Shown: positions 8,321 to 17,076, numbered from the stretch's first letter. The stretch is 64,000 nt of DNA from Fibrobacteria bacterium AD312 (GCA_001462345.1 LIUM01000046.1:144518-208517), one strand, 5' to 3'. The notes: generated by a model not told the origin, from the sequence alone. Made by a program: numbers and translations.

Positions 8321-9661
8321 ATGTCAAAATTAATGCGCTCTGTATCAGGTATTCGTGGTATCGTTGGCGATTCTCTCACCCCGACCACACTTCTTTCTCA
8401 CGTAAAAGCGTTTTTAGAAATCACCAAAGCAAAAAAAATTGTAATTGGTCGAGACTCTAGACCCACGGGAGAAGCCATTTCAACTTTTGTCACTGCATTT
8501 TGTCGTTTAGCAGGAACTGAAGTGATTGATGCAGGCCTAAGTACCACCCCGACAGTTGAAATTTTAGTCACAGAAATGAAAGCCGATGGCGGTATCATCA
8601 TTACAGCAAGTCATAATCCAGTGGAGTGGAACGCTCTTAAATTTTTAGACCGTAATGGACTATTTTTAGGTCCAAATGATGTGGAATCCCTATTTAATAT
8701 AGCAGATCAAGGTGATTTTAAATTCCCTGATTACACTCAAGTAGCAACTAGCGCCATTCTCAAAGAGGCCGATGAAATTCATATTAATGGGACTTTAGGG
8801 ATTGAATTTGTAGACACTCAAGCGATAAAAAACAAGCGTTTCAAAGTGGCAATAGATGCCGTAAATGGAGCAGGATCTTTTATTCTACCTCGCTTACTAA
8901 AAGCCCTAAATTGTGAAGTCGTTCAAATCCATTGCAGCCCTAATGGAAAATTTCCAAGAGGCGCAGAACCTCTTCCTGAAAATTTAAGCGATCTCTCTAA
9001 AGCTGTTTTAGAGCATCACTGTGACGTTGGTTTTGCTCTTGATCCTGATGCCGATCGCTGTGCTTTAGTCGATGGTAATGGCAATGCTATTGGAGAAGAA
9101 TACACCCTTGCTATTGCCATGGAAGAAGTGCTTTCTCAAAAGAAAGGCTCTGTATGTGTAAACCTTTCTACCTCTCGAATGAACGAAGATGTCGCTCAAA
9201 AGTATGGATGCGTTTGTACTCGAGCTAAAGTGGGCGAGATCAATGTTAGTCTTCAAATGATGCAAGAAAAATGCATTATTGGTGGTGAAGGAAACGGCGG
9301 AGTCATACTTCCTGCTCTTCATTATGGCCGTGACTCTCTTGTCGCTGCCGCTCTAGTTCTCAGTTGGATGGCTCGTCATCATGGCGGCCCAGAAAAGTTT
9401 GTGAGCGAAAATCCTAGCTATTTCATGCCTAAAAAGAAATTCAATTTAAGCAACAAGCCATTGAGTAGCATTTTAGAAGAAGTGAAAGTTGAATTTAAAG
9501 ATTGGGAAATGGACTCAAGAGATGGTCTTCGTTTTGCAAAAAACAAATCCTGGGTTCACGTACGCGCTTCTAATACAGAACCCGTTCTTCGCGTCATTGC
9601 AGAAGCCCCATCAGAAAATGAGGCCAATGATTTATGCAAAAGAGTAGAACAACATATCTAA
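8321..9661 (+). CDS. glmM: Phosphoglucosamine mutase
   Basis: A 446-residue alpha-D-phosphohexomutase. The four-domain layout is readable: N-terminal SVSGIRGIVG, the phosphoserine loop IIITASHNPVEWNALKF (catalytic serine near residue 96), the metal-binding DPDADRC loop (near 241), the sugar-specificity loop GGEGNGGVI, and the phosphate-binding RASNTEPVLRVIAEA close to the end. It most likely converts glucosamine-6-phosphate to glucosamine-1-phosphate for UDP-GlcNAc synthesis. The SGIRG start resembles the archaeal/Bacteroidota type rather than the GTDGVRG type of E. coli, so phosphomannomutase activity cannot be excluded. Confidence 0.88.
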   Translation: MSKLMRSVSGIRGIVGDSLTPTTLLSHVKAFLEITKAKKIVIGRDSRPTGEAISTFVTAFCRLAGTEVIDAGLSTTPTVEILVTEMKADGGIIITASHNPVEWNALKFLDRNGLFLGPNDVESLFNIADQGDFKFPDYTQVATSAILKEADEIHINGTLGIEFVDTQAIKNKRFKVAIDAVNGAGSFILPRLLKALNCEVVQIHCSPNGKFPRGAEPLPENLSDLSKAVLEHHCDVGFALDPDADRCALVDGNGNAIGEEYTLAIAMEEVLSQKKGSVCVNLSTSRMNEDVAQKYGCVCTRAKVGEINVSLQMMQEKCIIGGEGNGGVILPALHYGRDSLVAAALVLSWMARHHGGPEKFVSENPSYFMPKKKFNLSNKPLSSILEEVKVEFKDWEMDSRDGLRFAKNKSWVHVRASNTEPVLRVIAEAPSENEANDLCKRVEQHI

Positions 9662-9677
9662 TTTAAGATAGCCTTTA

Positions 9678-10435
9678 TTAAAATGGTTGATCCATATAAA
9701 TAACAGGCCTATCTTCAATAGTTGTAATTACAGTATCACGGGAGATTCCTGTGGAGTCATCATAATCTTCTTCACCCAAAGGAAAAGTAGATTCTGTTAA
9801 TGTTTTCGTTCTATAATCATAGGAACTTATGGATGCGCTGCAACACGTTCGATGACTTGATGAAGCATACACTAATATCCAATTCCCATTTTCATAAGAA
9901 TATTCATTCACCGCCTCCCCTCTCATATATTCATAATTAATTACAATATGACCATCTTGAATTGAAACAGAAAAATTAGATTCATCATAACCATCGAACA
10001 ATAAATCATTATCCATATCTTCAAAAGAATCTATCGCATAAAACGATTGTTTTATTAATCGATATTTTCCTTCTCGATACTCATAAATAGCAAGGTTTCT
10101 CAGAAAGCTACCATTATTTCCTATAATAGGCGTATTATAGCCAACAACGTAACATAAACTATCTATACCTGTAATCTCTCCCGAATTGACGCTCACTTCA
10201 TACCATAATTTAGGCAAAAATGCCTCTAAGGTACGCGCTTCCTTTATTACAATACTATCTCCATACTCATTATTTTGATATAGACTTAGCCTTTTTTTAT
10301 AAGCATTCTGCTTTTCATTATAATTCTTCCATGCTTGTTTTGGCAATAATTTCATCTGTGAATAAAGATGTTTAAGAATCTTTTTATTTGGAGAAAAATC
10401 AATTTTTATTTCTTCTTCCTTTGGCTCATAATAAG
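9678..10435 (-). pseudogene. Unrecognised envelope-type gene, 5' end lost at an IS
   Basis: About 250 residues remain open (KEEEIKIDFSP... to ...IEDRPVIYMDQPF). I do not recognise the family; it is rich in tyrosine, aspartate and asparagine with a beta-strand-like pattern (FLRNLAIYEYREGKYRLIKQ, VINYEYMRGEAVNEYSYENG) as in secreted Fibrobacterota proteins. There is no signal peptide or ribosome site: upstream, the frame runs straight into the terminal repeat of the insertion sequence at 10436. The only nearby start is a TTG inside that repeat. On the far side of the element no matching 5' fragment could be read, so the insertion probably came with a deletion. A complete but repositioned gene is less likely. 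Confidence 0.6.
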
Positions 10436-10460
10436 GGGGCTTCAAGATATTGTGTGGGTA
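10436..10460 (+). repeat. Left terminal inverted repeat of the IS
   Basis: Matches the right end in inverted orientation; the 13-base inner part TATTGTGTGGGTA (10448-10460) is identical in both ends. Confidence 0.75.
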
Positions 10461-10487
10461 GTCTAGATATTTTCTAACTTTTCTTGC

Positions 10488-11581
10488 ATGAGAGATACCG
10501 AATTATATGCCCAGATTCTTGGAGTTCAATCTCCTTGGAATGTTGATTGTGTAGACTTCCTCAAGGACAAGAAGGAAGTTTGTGTAACTGTGTCATTATC
10601 TAAAGCAGGCTATTGTTGTCCTGAATGCGGTAAGCCCTGCAATGGTTATGATGTGAAAAGACGGCGTTGTCGACATCTAGATACCTGTCAGTATTCGACT
10701 TTCATTGAGGCTGATCTTCCTCGTGTTGAATGCAAGGAACATGGCATTCATTCCGTAGGCGTCCCATGGGCTGAAGAAAAATCCCGCTTCACGATTCTCC
10801 TTGAACGTTTTGTGATCGACCTATTGCATGAGGCCCCTATCAGTGTTATTGCAAGATGGACAGGGCTCTCATGGAGTCAAGTGGATGGCATTCAGTCAAG
10901 AGCCGTTTCCCGTGGATTAGCGAGAAAGAAGAAAGAGCCCGTGCAAGATATAGGTGTTGATGAAACCTCGTCAAAGAAAGGACACAACTATTTGACGATT
11001 GTTCATGACAAGGCTACTGGAAATGTAATCCATGTTGGCATTCGTAGGAATACAGAAACAATAGACAACTTCTACGAAGCATGGCAAGACCATTTATGGC
11101 CAGCGTTTATTGGCAGTGCAAAAAAATGGTTGAAGGACGCTGACTCCAAGATATGCTTTGATAGATTCCATGTCGCAGGCTTTTTTGGTAAGGCCGTAGA
11201 TCAGGTTCGTAAACGCGAACACCATGATCTAAAGACAGATGGAAATGATTTGCTAAAGGGGACTAAATATGATTGGCTTCGAAATGGAAATACAAAACGA
11301 AAACATGGGCAGAGAAGGCATGGCGCAATCTTTTTGGCTGGATGTGTAGAAGCAGGTTATCACCAATGGTTAATCTTGCAAAATCACTTAAAAAGCATTT
11401 TTATGGAATCATGAACTCAATTATGCTTGGCATTGATAATGGAATGGCCGAAAGCATAAACTCGAAGATTCAGAAGGTGAAGAAGATGGCGTGTGGGTTT
11501 AGGAATATCAAGCGTTTCTAGAATGCGATAATGTTTCACTTTGGTGGACTTGATCTCTATCCCGCTTTACCCACACAATAG
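10488..11581 (+). pseudogene. ISL3-family transposase, frameshifted with an in-frame stop
   Basis: The first part (10488 to about 11290) reads as an ISL3 transposase: zinc-binding region (CCPECGKPCNGYD, then VECKEHG), helix-turn-helix region, and two catalytic aspartates (IGVDETSSKKGHNYLTIV; KICFDRFHVA). After GTKYDWLRNGN the frame is lost; the rest continues in another frame from about 11273 (KTWAEKAWRNLFGWM...RLSPMVNLAKSLKKH...GMAESINSKIQ, with the probable catalytic glutamate), hits TAG at 11519, and resumes as NAIMFHFGGLDLYP up to TAG at 11579. About 30-40 residues expected between the two parts are missing, so a small deletion likely caused the frameshift. Full-length family members are about 400 residues. 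Confidence 0.85.
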
Positions 11582-11592
11582 TTGGAAGCCCC
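11568..11592 (-). repeat. Right terminal inverted repeat of the IS
   Basis: Contains TACCCACACAATA (11568-11580), the perfect complement of the left inner repeat, then GTTGGAAGCCCC matching the outer left end with a few changes. The transposase stop codon (11579-11581) falls inside it. Confidence 0.75.
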
Positions 11593-11671
11593 AATATTTT
11601 TTTTAATTTATCTCCAATTCTTTCTTCTTTTCTTATAGATGTCCCTCTTCAGCAGACTTTTTTAGATATAA

Positions 11672-11697
11672 AAAATCGACCTTTTATGGCCGATTTT
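11672..11697 (-). terminator. Terminator of the serine-rich lipoprotein gene
   Basis: AAAATCGACC (11672-11681) pairs with GGCCGATTTT (11688-11697) with one mismatch around a 6-base loop; on the minus strand a T run follows. It lies about 30 bases after the stop of the minus-strand lipoprotein gene. Confidence 0.8.
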
Positions 11698-11727
11698 AAT
11701 AACGTTTCTTTTTATTTTAACTAGACA

Positions 11728-12744
11728 CTATTTTGCTTGAGCAGGGCACACCGCTGTCACCAATTTTGATGTCACTTCAAGTGTATCTGCAAATCCAAGA
11801 CGATTACTTGCAATCAAACGCCATTGTAATTCATCGCCTTCTATTTTTGGAATAGAATCTGTTATTAATATTTTAGTATAACCACCATCAGTAAGTTGCG
11901 GGCACTGTATTTCTTTTTTATTACATGGATCAAACTCAAATATTTCGCATCCATAACCTAGAGACATGTCTCTATTAAAAATAGGTGACTCGGTATCTGT
12001 TATAATTTCAATATCCCAATCGGCATTATCATTTTGAAAATGAGACATTACGGGAACACCATGCTGACCAGAAATGCCATAATATAGCGTGTCCAATGAA
12101 GCTAAAATAGCTTCTTTATTTATAATTTCAACAGTTGGTACAATCGATTCTTCACCATAAATGGCGTTTTCAGTATAATTCAAGTAAACGGTATCTTTAT
12201 ATCTAATTGTTGGAGTCACATATGTATCATCCAAATTATAAAGCGAATCTCCTGGACATACTACTATAGAGTCAAAAGACATCTCTCTTATAGGTACTAT
12301 GAAACCGCATCCGTCTACCGTGATTAACGAATCAAGTTTATACAAAGGAGAATAAACCCTTTCATTTCCAACAAAGCCGGCACAAACCAAATAATCTAAA
12401 GTGAATGATGTCGAATCAATTATTGTATCTCTCTTCCCTTCTCCATTCTCTTCTATCCAAGAAAATGTATTTAGTGTATCATTACAAACCTGTATTTTTT
12501 TACATTGTTTTACTTCTTCGCTTGAAGAAGATTTTATCTCTTCTCCCGAAGAATTCTTTGTCTCTTCGCTTGAAGAAGATTTTATCTCTTCTCCCGAAGA
12601 ATTCTTTGTCTCCTCGCTTGAAGAAGATAATATCGCATCACTCGAAGAAGATTTTGTTTCTTCAACCGTTGAATCTTCTGATGTTAGACAGCCAAACAAA
12701 CCTAAAGTAAATATTGAAACAATAACAATAATAAACTTTTTCAT
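11728..12744 (-). CDS. Serine-rich lipoprotein of unknown function
   Basis: A 338-residue predicted lipoprotein: signal peptide MKKFIIVIVSIFTLGLFGC with lipobox LFGC. Residues about 26-80 form a low-complexity spacer of SSSS(E)E and NSSGEE units encoded by a 48-base DNA repeat, then a 250-residue globular part begins with an acidic, cysteine-containing pattern (CKKIQVCND, CAGF, CGFIVP, CPGDSLY, CEIFEFDPCNKKEIQCP) suggesting disulfides or tandem beta modules. No family is recognised. Serine spacers after the lipid anchor are characteristic of Fibrobacter surface lipoproteins. A strong AAGGGG ribosome site fixes the ATG; the gene is transcribed alone. Confidence 0.85.
   Translation of the reverse strand: MKKFIIVIVSIFTLGLFGCLTSEDSTVEETKSSSSDAILSSSSEETKNSSGEEIKSSSSEETKNSSGEEIKSSSSEEVKQCKKIQVCNDTLNTFSWIEENGEGKRDTIIDSTSFTLDYLVCAGFVGNERVYSPLYKLDSLITVDGCGFIVPIREMSFDSIVVCPGDSLYNLDDTYVTPTIRYKDTVYLNYTENAIYGEESIVPTVEIINKEAILASLDTLYYGISGQHGVPVMSHFQNDNADWDIEIITDTESPIFNRDMSLGYGCEIFEFDPCNKKEIQCPQLTDGGYTKILITDSIPKIEGDELQWRLIASNRLGFADTLEVTSKLVTAVCPAQAK
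12517..12628 (-). repeat. 48-base tandem repeat coding the serine spacer
   Basis: Two essentially identical 48-base units (12517-12564 and 12565-12612) and a partial third. Each encodes the 16-residue pattern of alternating SSSSEE and NSSGEE blocks in the minus-strand lipoprotein. Copy number can be expected to vary by slippage without changing the frame. Confidence 0.9.
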
Positions 12745-13211
12745 AAGATAATCCCCTTTATAGAATTAAGTGTTGTTCTATTCATTTCTAAATAATTATA
12801 TATTCATAAATAAACTTGTTTTATTACACACACATCAATGTAATTTATCATAATATAAAACAAATGATTACCTATTTCACTTCATTACAAAAAGGCGTGA
12901 TTTTCAATTCTCAATTTCTGTAATATTTAATTTTTGTAACTGGTTTTATGTTTTATTATTAAGCTGTCGCAGTAAATTTTACCATCCTTTAAAAGACTAA
13001 CTATCTATGGGAATCGAGTGTTATTGTCTTGTTTTGAATTTGATTTAAAATATTTCGAATTTAAGCTGATTTAGTCGTTTATCTTACGAAAACCTGTTGC
13101 TTTGTACATTAGTTGAGTTGCTTATTTAATGGAGAATCAGATAGACTTAACATTTATCACAAAAAAAATCTTAATGTATCCCACAAATAAAAAAAGAGAT
13201 ATATTCAATAT
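12745..13211 (+). other. AT-rich region between divergent lipoprotein genes
   Basis: 467 bases without a gene. It must contain the promoters of the lipoprotein genes on either side. Very AT-rich tracts (12780-12960) give many weak -10-like hexamers, so I cannot pick one promoter. No repeat or RNA gene recognised. Confidence 0.4.
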
Positions 13212-13568
13212 ATGAATTTACTACAAAAAACATCATTTATCCTTATTTCTATTTTGGCTATTTCATTATTTACTAGTTGCAGTGGTGAATGCGAGAACGA
13301 AGATCCTACTGCAAGAATAGTTAATAATGGAACAGACAAAGCAAGCGTTCAAATCAAAACTTCAGAAGGAAATACTATTAATATCAATAATGTAGATCCT
13401 GGAAAAACTTCACCTTATTCTTCTTATGCGCCAGGTTTGGTCACCTACACAATTACTGTTTCTGACGTTGACTATGTAGAAACGGTCCAAATGGATGTCT
13501 GTAACACTTATGATATTATAATTGATGCAGAAAATGTCATCACGACAAACGTAGACTGTGATGACTAA
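13212..13568 (+). CDS. Small lipoprotein of unknown function
   Basis: 118 residues. A hydrophobic signal (FILISILAISLFTSC) ends in lipobox FTSC. The mature part reads as a small beta-sandwich (ARIVNNGTDKASVQIKTSEG, TYTITVSDVDYVETVQM) and has four further cysteines (CEN, VCNTY, VDCDD) that could form disulfides. The ASVQIKT...DPGKTSPY arrangement resembles small immunoglobulin-like lipoproteins, but no family can be named. Stand-alone gene with AAAGAGA upstream and a terminator about 85 bases downstream. Confidence 0.8.
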   Translation: MNLLQKTSFILISILAISLFTSCSGECENEDPTARIVNNGTDKASVQIKTSEGNTININNVDPGKTSPYSSYAPGLVTYTITVSDVDYVETVQMDVCNTYDIIIDAENVITTNVDCDD

Positions 13569-13651
13569 AAAACACCTAAGTTATGTAGTCTATGTTTTAA
13601 AACAAACCAAATAAGCGTTTAATTCATAAACAAAAATGTTTCTTTTTGAAT

Positions 13652-13680
13652 AGCTCCTTTTTAAAAAGGGGCTTTTTTTC
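13652..13680 (+). terminator. Terminator after the small lipoprotein gene
   Basis: AGCTCCTTTTT pairs with AAAAAGGGGCT (13652-13673) with one internal mismatch, followed by seven T residues. Confidence 0.85.
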
Positions 13681-13779
13681 TTTTATTCGATTAAACCTAC
13701 CCATTTCAAAGTATTGGCATCACATTTGCTTTATACCTATCAGAAACAAGAAGTTTATACAATCATAAGGAGATACACC

Positions 13780-14142
13780 ATGTTAACGAATCAACTTGTA
13801 CCAAGTACTTTTTTTGGATTAAAAGATTTCTTTAATAACTTTGAGGATTCAAAAACTACGTTTCCTGCCGCCGCTATTTACGAAGCAGAAAACGGTTATA
13901 CTTTAGAAGTAGAGCTTCCTGGAGTTAAAAAAGAAGACGTCTCCATCGAAATGGAAAGGAATGTTCTTACCATTAAAGGCTCCCGCAAACGTGGAGAAAC
14001 AGAAACAACCTACGAACGTTCCTTCCGCGTGGCAGATCAAATCGATTCTGATAATGTCACTGCGGTAATGGAAGACGGTGTACTTCGTGTCTCTTTAAAT
14101 AAGAAGAAAGAGTCCGAAGCGAAAAAAATTGTTATCCAATAA
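13780..14142 (+). CDS. Hsp20/alpha-crystallin small heat-shock protein
   Basis: A 120-residue chaperone that binds unfolding proteins without ATP. The alpha-crystallin domain spans most of the protein: AAIYEAENGYTLEVELPGVKKEDVSIEME, then VLTIKGSRKRGE, SFRVADQIDSDNVTAVMEDGVLRVSLNKK, ending with the I-x-I/V-type tail (KKIVIQ). The frame is open further upstream, but AAGGAG at 13768-13773 and the start of homology point to the ATG at 13780. It is a single gene between two terminators; no CIRCE element was seen, so heat control may be through a sigma factor. Confidence 0.93.
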   Translation: MLTNQLVPSTFFGLKDFFNNFEDSKTTFPAAAIYEAENGYTLEVELPGVKKEDVSIEMERNVLTIKGSRKRGETETTYERSFRVADQIDSDNVTAVMEDGVLRVSLNKKKESEAKKIVIQ

Positions 14143-14156
14143 AAGACACAAAGCCA

Positions 14157-14190
14157 AATGAAGTCCTTCGAAAGAAGGGCTTCATTTTTT
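14157..14190 (+). terminator. Terminator after hsp20
   Basis: AATGAAG-T-CCTTC (14157-14169) pairs with GAAGG-G-CTTCATT (14174-14186) around GAAA, with one G/T opposition, then a T run. It also separates hsp20 from the convergent tolC-like gene, which stops at 14189. Confidence 0.9.
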
Positions 14191-15514
14191 AAAATGCCGC
14201 TCGATACAAATCAATTCGCTTTCTCATCAATAGACTATTATACTTTGCACTATTTAAATTGAGTTGCGCCGATTCCAGTTTATTTTTTTGTTCTAAAAAA
14301 TCGGTATAAGAAATCATACCCATTATTCTTTGCTCTTCAACAACACGGTATGCTTCTTCTTCAGACTCTTTTTGCAAAAGAGCTGCTTCCCATTGAAGAT
14401 CCGCTGACTTTGCATTTAAGTATAGAGTCTCTATTACATTTTCCAAATTCTTTTCTGTTTCTCTTTTATTTAATTGAGCTTGTGTCACTCCTATTTGAGC
14501 CTGCAAAACATTCGCCGTTTCTACGCCATTATCTATAATAGGAATACTGACACCTAATGAGATACTATGTGTATACCCATTTTTCATTTGATTACCATAA
14601 GCATTAGATTCCCATGCCGTTAAACCTGTCGACGCCGAAGCGCCAAGAGAAACTTTTATAGAACTCGTTTTAGAGGCTATCAATTTTTCTTTTTCTGAAA
14701 CTAAGACGTTAATACTATCTGCTTGTAACCCTGGATTTTTTTGCCTCACTTCCACTAATAATTTTTCTAACGGAATTAATTCAGGAATGTCTAAAGGAGT
14801 AGAGACGTCCCACTTAGGCGCTACAATTTCAAAAGAATCTTCTCTCGGAATTTCTAATAACTGTCTTAAAGTAGTCTTTTGATTTTCAAGCGTTTGTTCT
14901 GCAACAAGAGCTGCACTCTTTTTCTGTGCGAGTTCCGATTTAGCTAAAACAAAATCTTTTTGAGTCGCGCTCCCGACATCATATAAATACTGAATTCTCT
15001 TTAATTCTTCTTCTGCTAAAAGGAGTGCCGACCGAGCCACTTGTATGTTTTCTTGAGCAGCGAGCAGAGAAATATAAGCATTTAGAACAGACTCTTGAAT
15101 ACTAAGCCACATTTGTTCTGTTTCAAAAGAAGAACTTTGTTTTTTCAATGTATTACTTTGAATATTCAAATTAGTAGCGCCACCATCCCATAAATTCATG
15201 GAACTAGAAATTCCTAAACTCAAGCGGTAATGATCTTGAGCGCCTGATTGAAAAGGACTATCGTAAAGAGAATTATTGACACTCGCTGATAAATCAGGAT
15301 ACCTGCTATTTTTTGCTTTCCTTAAAGAAATAGAAGCAGATTCTTCATTTAATTTAGATGATTGTAATTTTAAGCTCGCTTTTTTCGCTTGATTAATACA
15401 ATCTTCAAGGGTCCATGCGGTTGAAGAGGCAAAAACTGATAAACTGCCCAAAAGAAACAGAAAAATAATGGTACGCGTTAAAAGAATCATATTTTTTAGA
15501 TGATTCAAATACAT
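14189..15514 (-). CDS. TolC-family outer membrane efflux protein
   Basis: About 441 residues. A signal peptide (IIFLFLLGSLSVFA-SS) is followed by the start of the TolC fold (WTLEDCINQAKKASLKLQ) and two long coiled-coil hairpin repeats (LNEESASISLRKAKNSRYPDLSAS; LAAQENIQVARSALLLAEEELKRI; later LQAQIGVTQAQLNKRETEKNLENV). TolC trimers form the outer-membrane and periplasmic duct of type I secretion or RND/ABC efflux. No partner pump or adaptor is next to it. I chose the ATG at 15514 (MYLNHLKNM), which has GGAA upstream; a TTG at 15526 is also in frame. The upstream LRAT-domain gene ends 12 bases before and is probably co-transcribed. Confidence 0.88.
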   Translation of the reverse strand: MYLNHLKNMILLTRTIIFLFLLGSLSVFASSTAWTLEDCINQAKKASLKLQSSKLNEESASISLRKAKNSRYPDLSASVNNSLYDSPFQSGAQDHYRLSLGISSSMNLWDGGATNLNIQSNTLKKQSSSFETEQMWLSIQESVLNAYISLLAAQENIQVARSALLLAEEELKRIQYLYDVGSATQKDFVLAKSELAQKKSAALVAEQTLENQKTTLRQLLEIPREDSFEIVAPKWDVSTPLDIPELIPLEKLLVEVRQKNPGLQADSINVLVSEKEKLIASKTSSIKVSLGASASTGLTAWESNAYGNQMKNGYTHSISLGVSIPIIDNGVETANVLQAQIGVTQAQLNKRETEKNLENVIETLYLNAKSADLQWEAALLQKESEEEAYRVVEEQRIMGMISYTDFLEQKNKLESAQLNLNSAKYNSLLMRKRIDLYRAAF

Positions 15515-15526
15515 GAATGGTTCCAA

Positions 15527-16435
15527 TCAGGATTGGTTTTTTGTATCTGCATCATCCGTTTTAAGACTTGTATCGACGTTCGCCGCTTCAGAATTAGAAA
15601 GATCTTCTTTGTTACAAGAATCCATTTTGGCTTTTTCCATTTCATCGGTACGTCTCTTTTCACGTACTTTGACTCTCTTTTTTGTATCTAAAGTTCTTGC
15701 TACTGCATAAGTACCTATTCCCCCTATAAAAGGAACAAAGTAGGGAGATAAACTGGCAAACAAGCGCCAGCGTTTCGCGACACCAAATAAAGATAAAGGC
15801 ACAGCAAAAAGCACACCAACCCAGCTACCTATGCGGCCAAAGCGTCTATTACGACGTTCCCGTGCACGAATTCCTTCTGCTGGTTGTAATGCTTGTTGCG
15901 TCAAAAGCCCCGTTGCAAAAGAACCAGATACAGCAAAGAAACTACCAAAAATAAACTTAAACGTATTGTCTTTTTTTACACTGCCACCAGCTAAAAGCCA
16001 ATGCAAAGTGGAGCCAATTAGCACAAAGCCTAAAATGATTTTTGTTACAAAAGGACTACGAAATTCGTCATCAATACACCAATTCACAAAGTGCTCGCAG
16101 TTATTACTATAGATATAATAGGATCTTTCGAATAAGCGCTTTTTTGCACGTTCTACAGCTTGCTCACCAGTAAATTTTGGATGTGGATGTGGTTTGATTC
16201 GATATCCATGACCATCACAAAAAAAGTTCAGTGATGTTTTTACGATACTTCCATAACGCACTAAATTCGGAAGTTCTCCAAGTTCTTTATAGCCTATAGA
16301 ACGAGCCATACCCGAATAATGAATCACTTTCCCTCGACCAATATAAAGACCATGATGATTATATCCCTTACGAGAGGTAATCAGATGAGCCCCAATAGGT
16401 GGTTCTGGAAGTGTTGAAATATCGACTTTTGCCAT
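15527..16435 (-). CDS. LRAT-domain (NlpC/P60-like) membrane protein
   Basis: 302 residues. The first 130 match the lecithin-retinol-acyltransferase fold: GAHLITSRKGYNHHGLYIG (catalytic histidine in the HHGLYIG strand), VIHYSG, and the nucleophile segment NNCEHFVNWC (cysteine). The second half has hydrophobic segments (about 133-152, 165-180, 207-222, 232-250) and a charged tail. Bacterial LRAT-like proteins are thiol acyltransferases or lipid hydrolases of unknown substrate; here the catalytic domain would be membrane tethered. It precedes the TolC-like gene by 12 bases, suggesting one transcript. tRNA-Val lies just upstream on the same strand. Confidence 0.8.
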   Translation of the reverse strand: MAKVDISTLPEPPIGAHLITSRKGYNHHGLYIGRGKVIHYSGMARSIGYKELGELPNLVRYGSIVKTSLNFFCDGHGYRIKPHPHPKFTGEQAVERAKKRLFERSYYIYSNNCEHFVNWCIDDEFRSPFVTKIILGFVLIGSTLHWLLAGGSVKKDNTFKFIFGSFFAVSGSFATGLLTQQALQPAEGIRARERRNRRFGRIGSWVGVLFAVPLSLFGVAKRWRLFASLSPYFVPFIGGIGTYAVARTLDTKKRVKVREKRRTDEMEKAKMDSCNKEDLSNSEAANVDTSLKTDDADTKNQS

Positions 16436-16482
16436 ATTTTGAATATAACAAAAAAGACTTTGATAAACAAAGTCATTTTTAA

Positions 16483-16557
16483 TGGACGATACTGGATTCG
16501 AACCAGTGACCTTTGCCGTGTGAAGGCAACGCTCTAAACCAACTGAGCTAATCGTCC
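16483..16557 (-). tRNA. tRNA-Val (CAC)
   Basis: A complete cloverleaf on the minus strand: acceptor GGACGAT/ATCGTCC with discriminator A, D arm with AGCTCAGTTGG, anticodon stem TTGCC/GGCAA enclosing TTCACAC (anticodon CAC, reading GUG valine codons), and T arm CTGGTTCGAATCCAG. The 3' CCA is not encoded and must be added by nucleotidyltransferase. Confidence 0.96.
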
Positions 16558-16611
16558 TTGAGCAAGCGAAAAATATAAAAGATGCTTTTTAACGTCAATA
16601 AAAACTAACGA

Positions 16612-17076
16612 TTAGAGATATTTATCTTCTGCTTGTCTTAAGATGGTTATAAAATCAGATGGTGTTTTGGAATGAATCAAATCATTTCTCACCATACCAT
16701 CTGCAAGTAAACGGCTTACGGATGAAAGTGCTTTTAAATGAGGACCAACAGTATTACCTGGGCTCACAATTAAAATCAGAAGGAATACAGGCTCGCCGTC
16801 AAATGATTCAAAGTCAAGCCCTTTCTCTACTGTTGCCGCCACCATACACATCCGATCGACATAATCTATCTTAGCATGAGGAACAGCTAAGCCACAACCA
16901 ATGCCTGTTGAACGTGTCTTTTCTCGATTCCATACAGCTTCGAAAATTTCATCACGATGTTCCAAATTATAAGCGCTGCAAAGCGTATCTACTAACTCAT
17001 TAAGAATTCGTTCTTTATCTGTACTCGTAGAGTTAATAATTATCGAATTATCAACGAATCTTTCAGTAAGGCGCAT
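16612..17076 (-). CDS. ptsN: PTS EIIA (nitrogen/fructose type) protein
   Basis: 154 residues of the mannitol/fructose-type EIIA domain. The phosphorylated histidine lies in GCGLAVPHAKIDYV (near residue 68), preceded by NREKTRSTGIG, both family hallmarks; the ending LLADGMVRNDLIHSKTPSDF is typical too. No membrane EIIB/EIIC genes are nearby, which favours a regulatory role as in PtsN (EIIA-Ntr) rather than sugar uptake. The ATG has AAGGGTCA upstream. Single gene, followed downstream on the same strand by tRNA-Val. Confidence 0.88.
   Translation of the reverse strand: MRLTERFVDNSIIINSTSTDKERILNELVDTLCSAYNLEHRDEIFEAVWNREKTRSTGIGCGLAVPHAKIDYVDRMCMVAATVEKGLDFESFDGEPVFLLILIVSPGNTVGPHLKALSSVSRLLADGMVRNDLIHSKTPSDFITILRQAEDKYL

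Larger units (their letters stand above)
10436..11592 (+). mobile_element. Decayed ISL3-like insertion sequence
   Basis: About 1157 bases bounded by imperfect terminal inverted repeats: left 10436-10460 begins GGGGCTTCAAGATATTG, right 11568-11592 read on the other strand begins GGGGCTTCCAACTATTG; about 21 of 25 positions agree and the inner TATTGTGTGGGTA is perfect. Ends beginning GG-CTT and a single transposase gene with an N-terminal zinc-binding region are features of the ISL3 family. A clean 8-base target duplication is not visible at these boundaries. The transposase is broken, so the copy should be unable to move by itself. Its GC content exceeds that of the flanks. Confidence 0.8.

Noticed and set aside
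10428..11600. 8-base target duplication of the IS
   Set aside because: Flanks (ATAATAAG on the left, AATATTTT on the right) share only AATA, not a convincing duplication.
11593..11727. Missing 5' end of the truncated gene on the far side of the IS
   Set aside because: Minus-strand translation here gives a stop and a charged stretch, with no signal peptide or start continuous with the gene.
12401..12751. Two plus-strand open frames of about 100-116 codons
   Set aside because: They are the antisense of the serine-repeat part of the minus-strand lipoprotein, which has a signal peptide, ribosome site and terminator.
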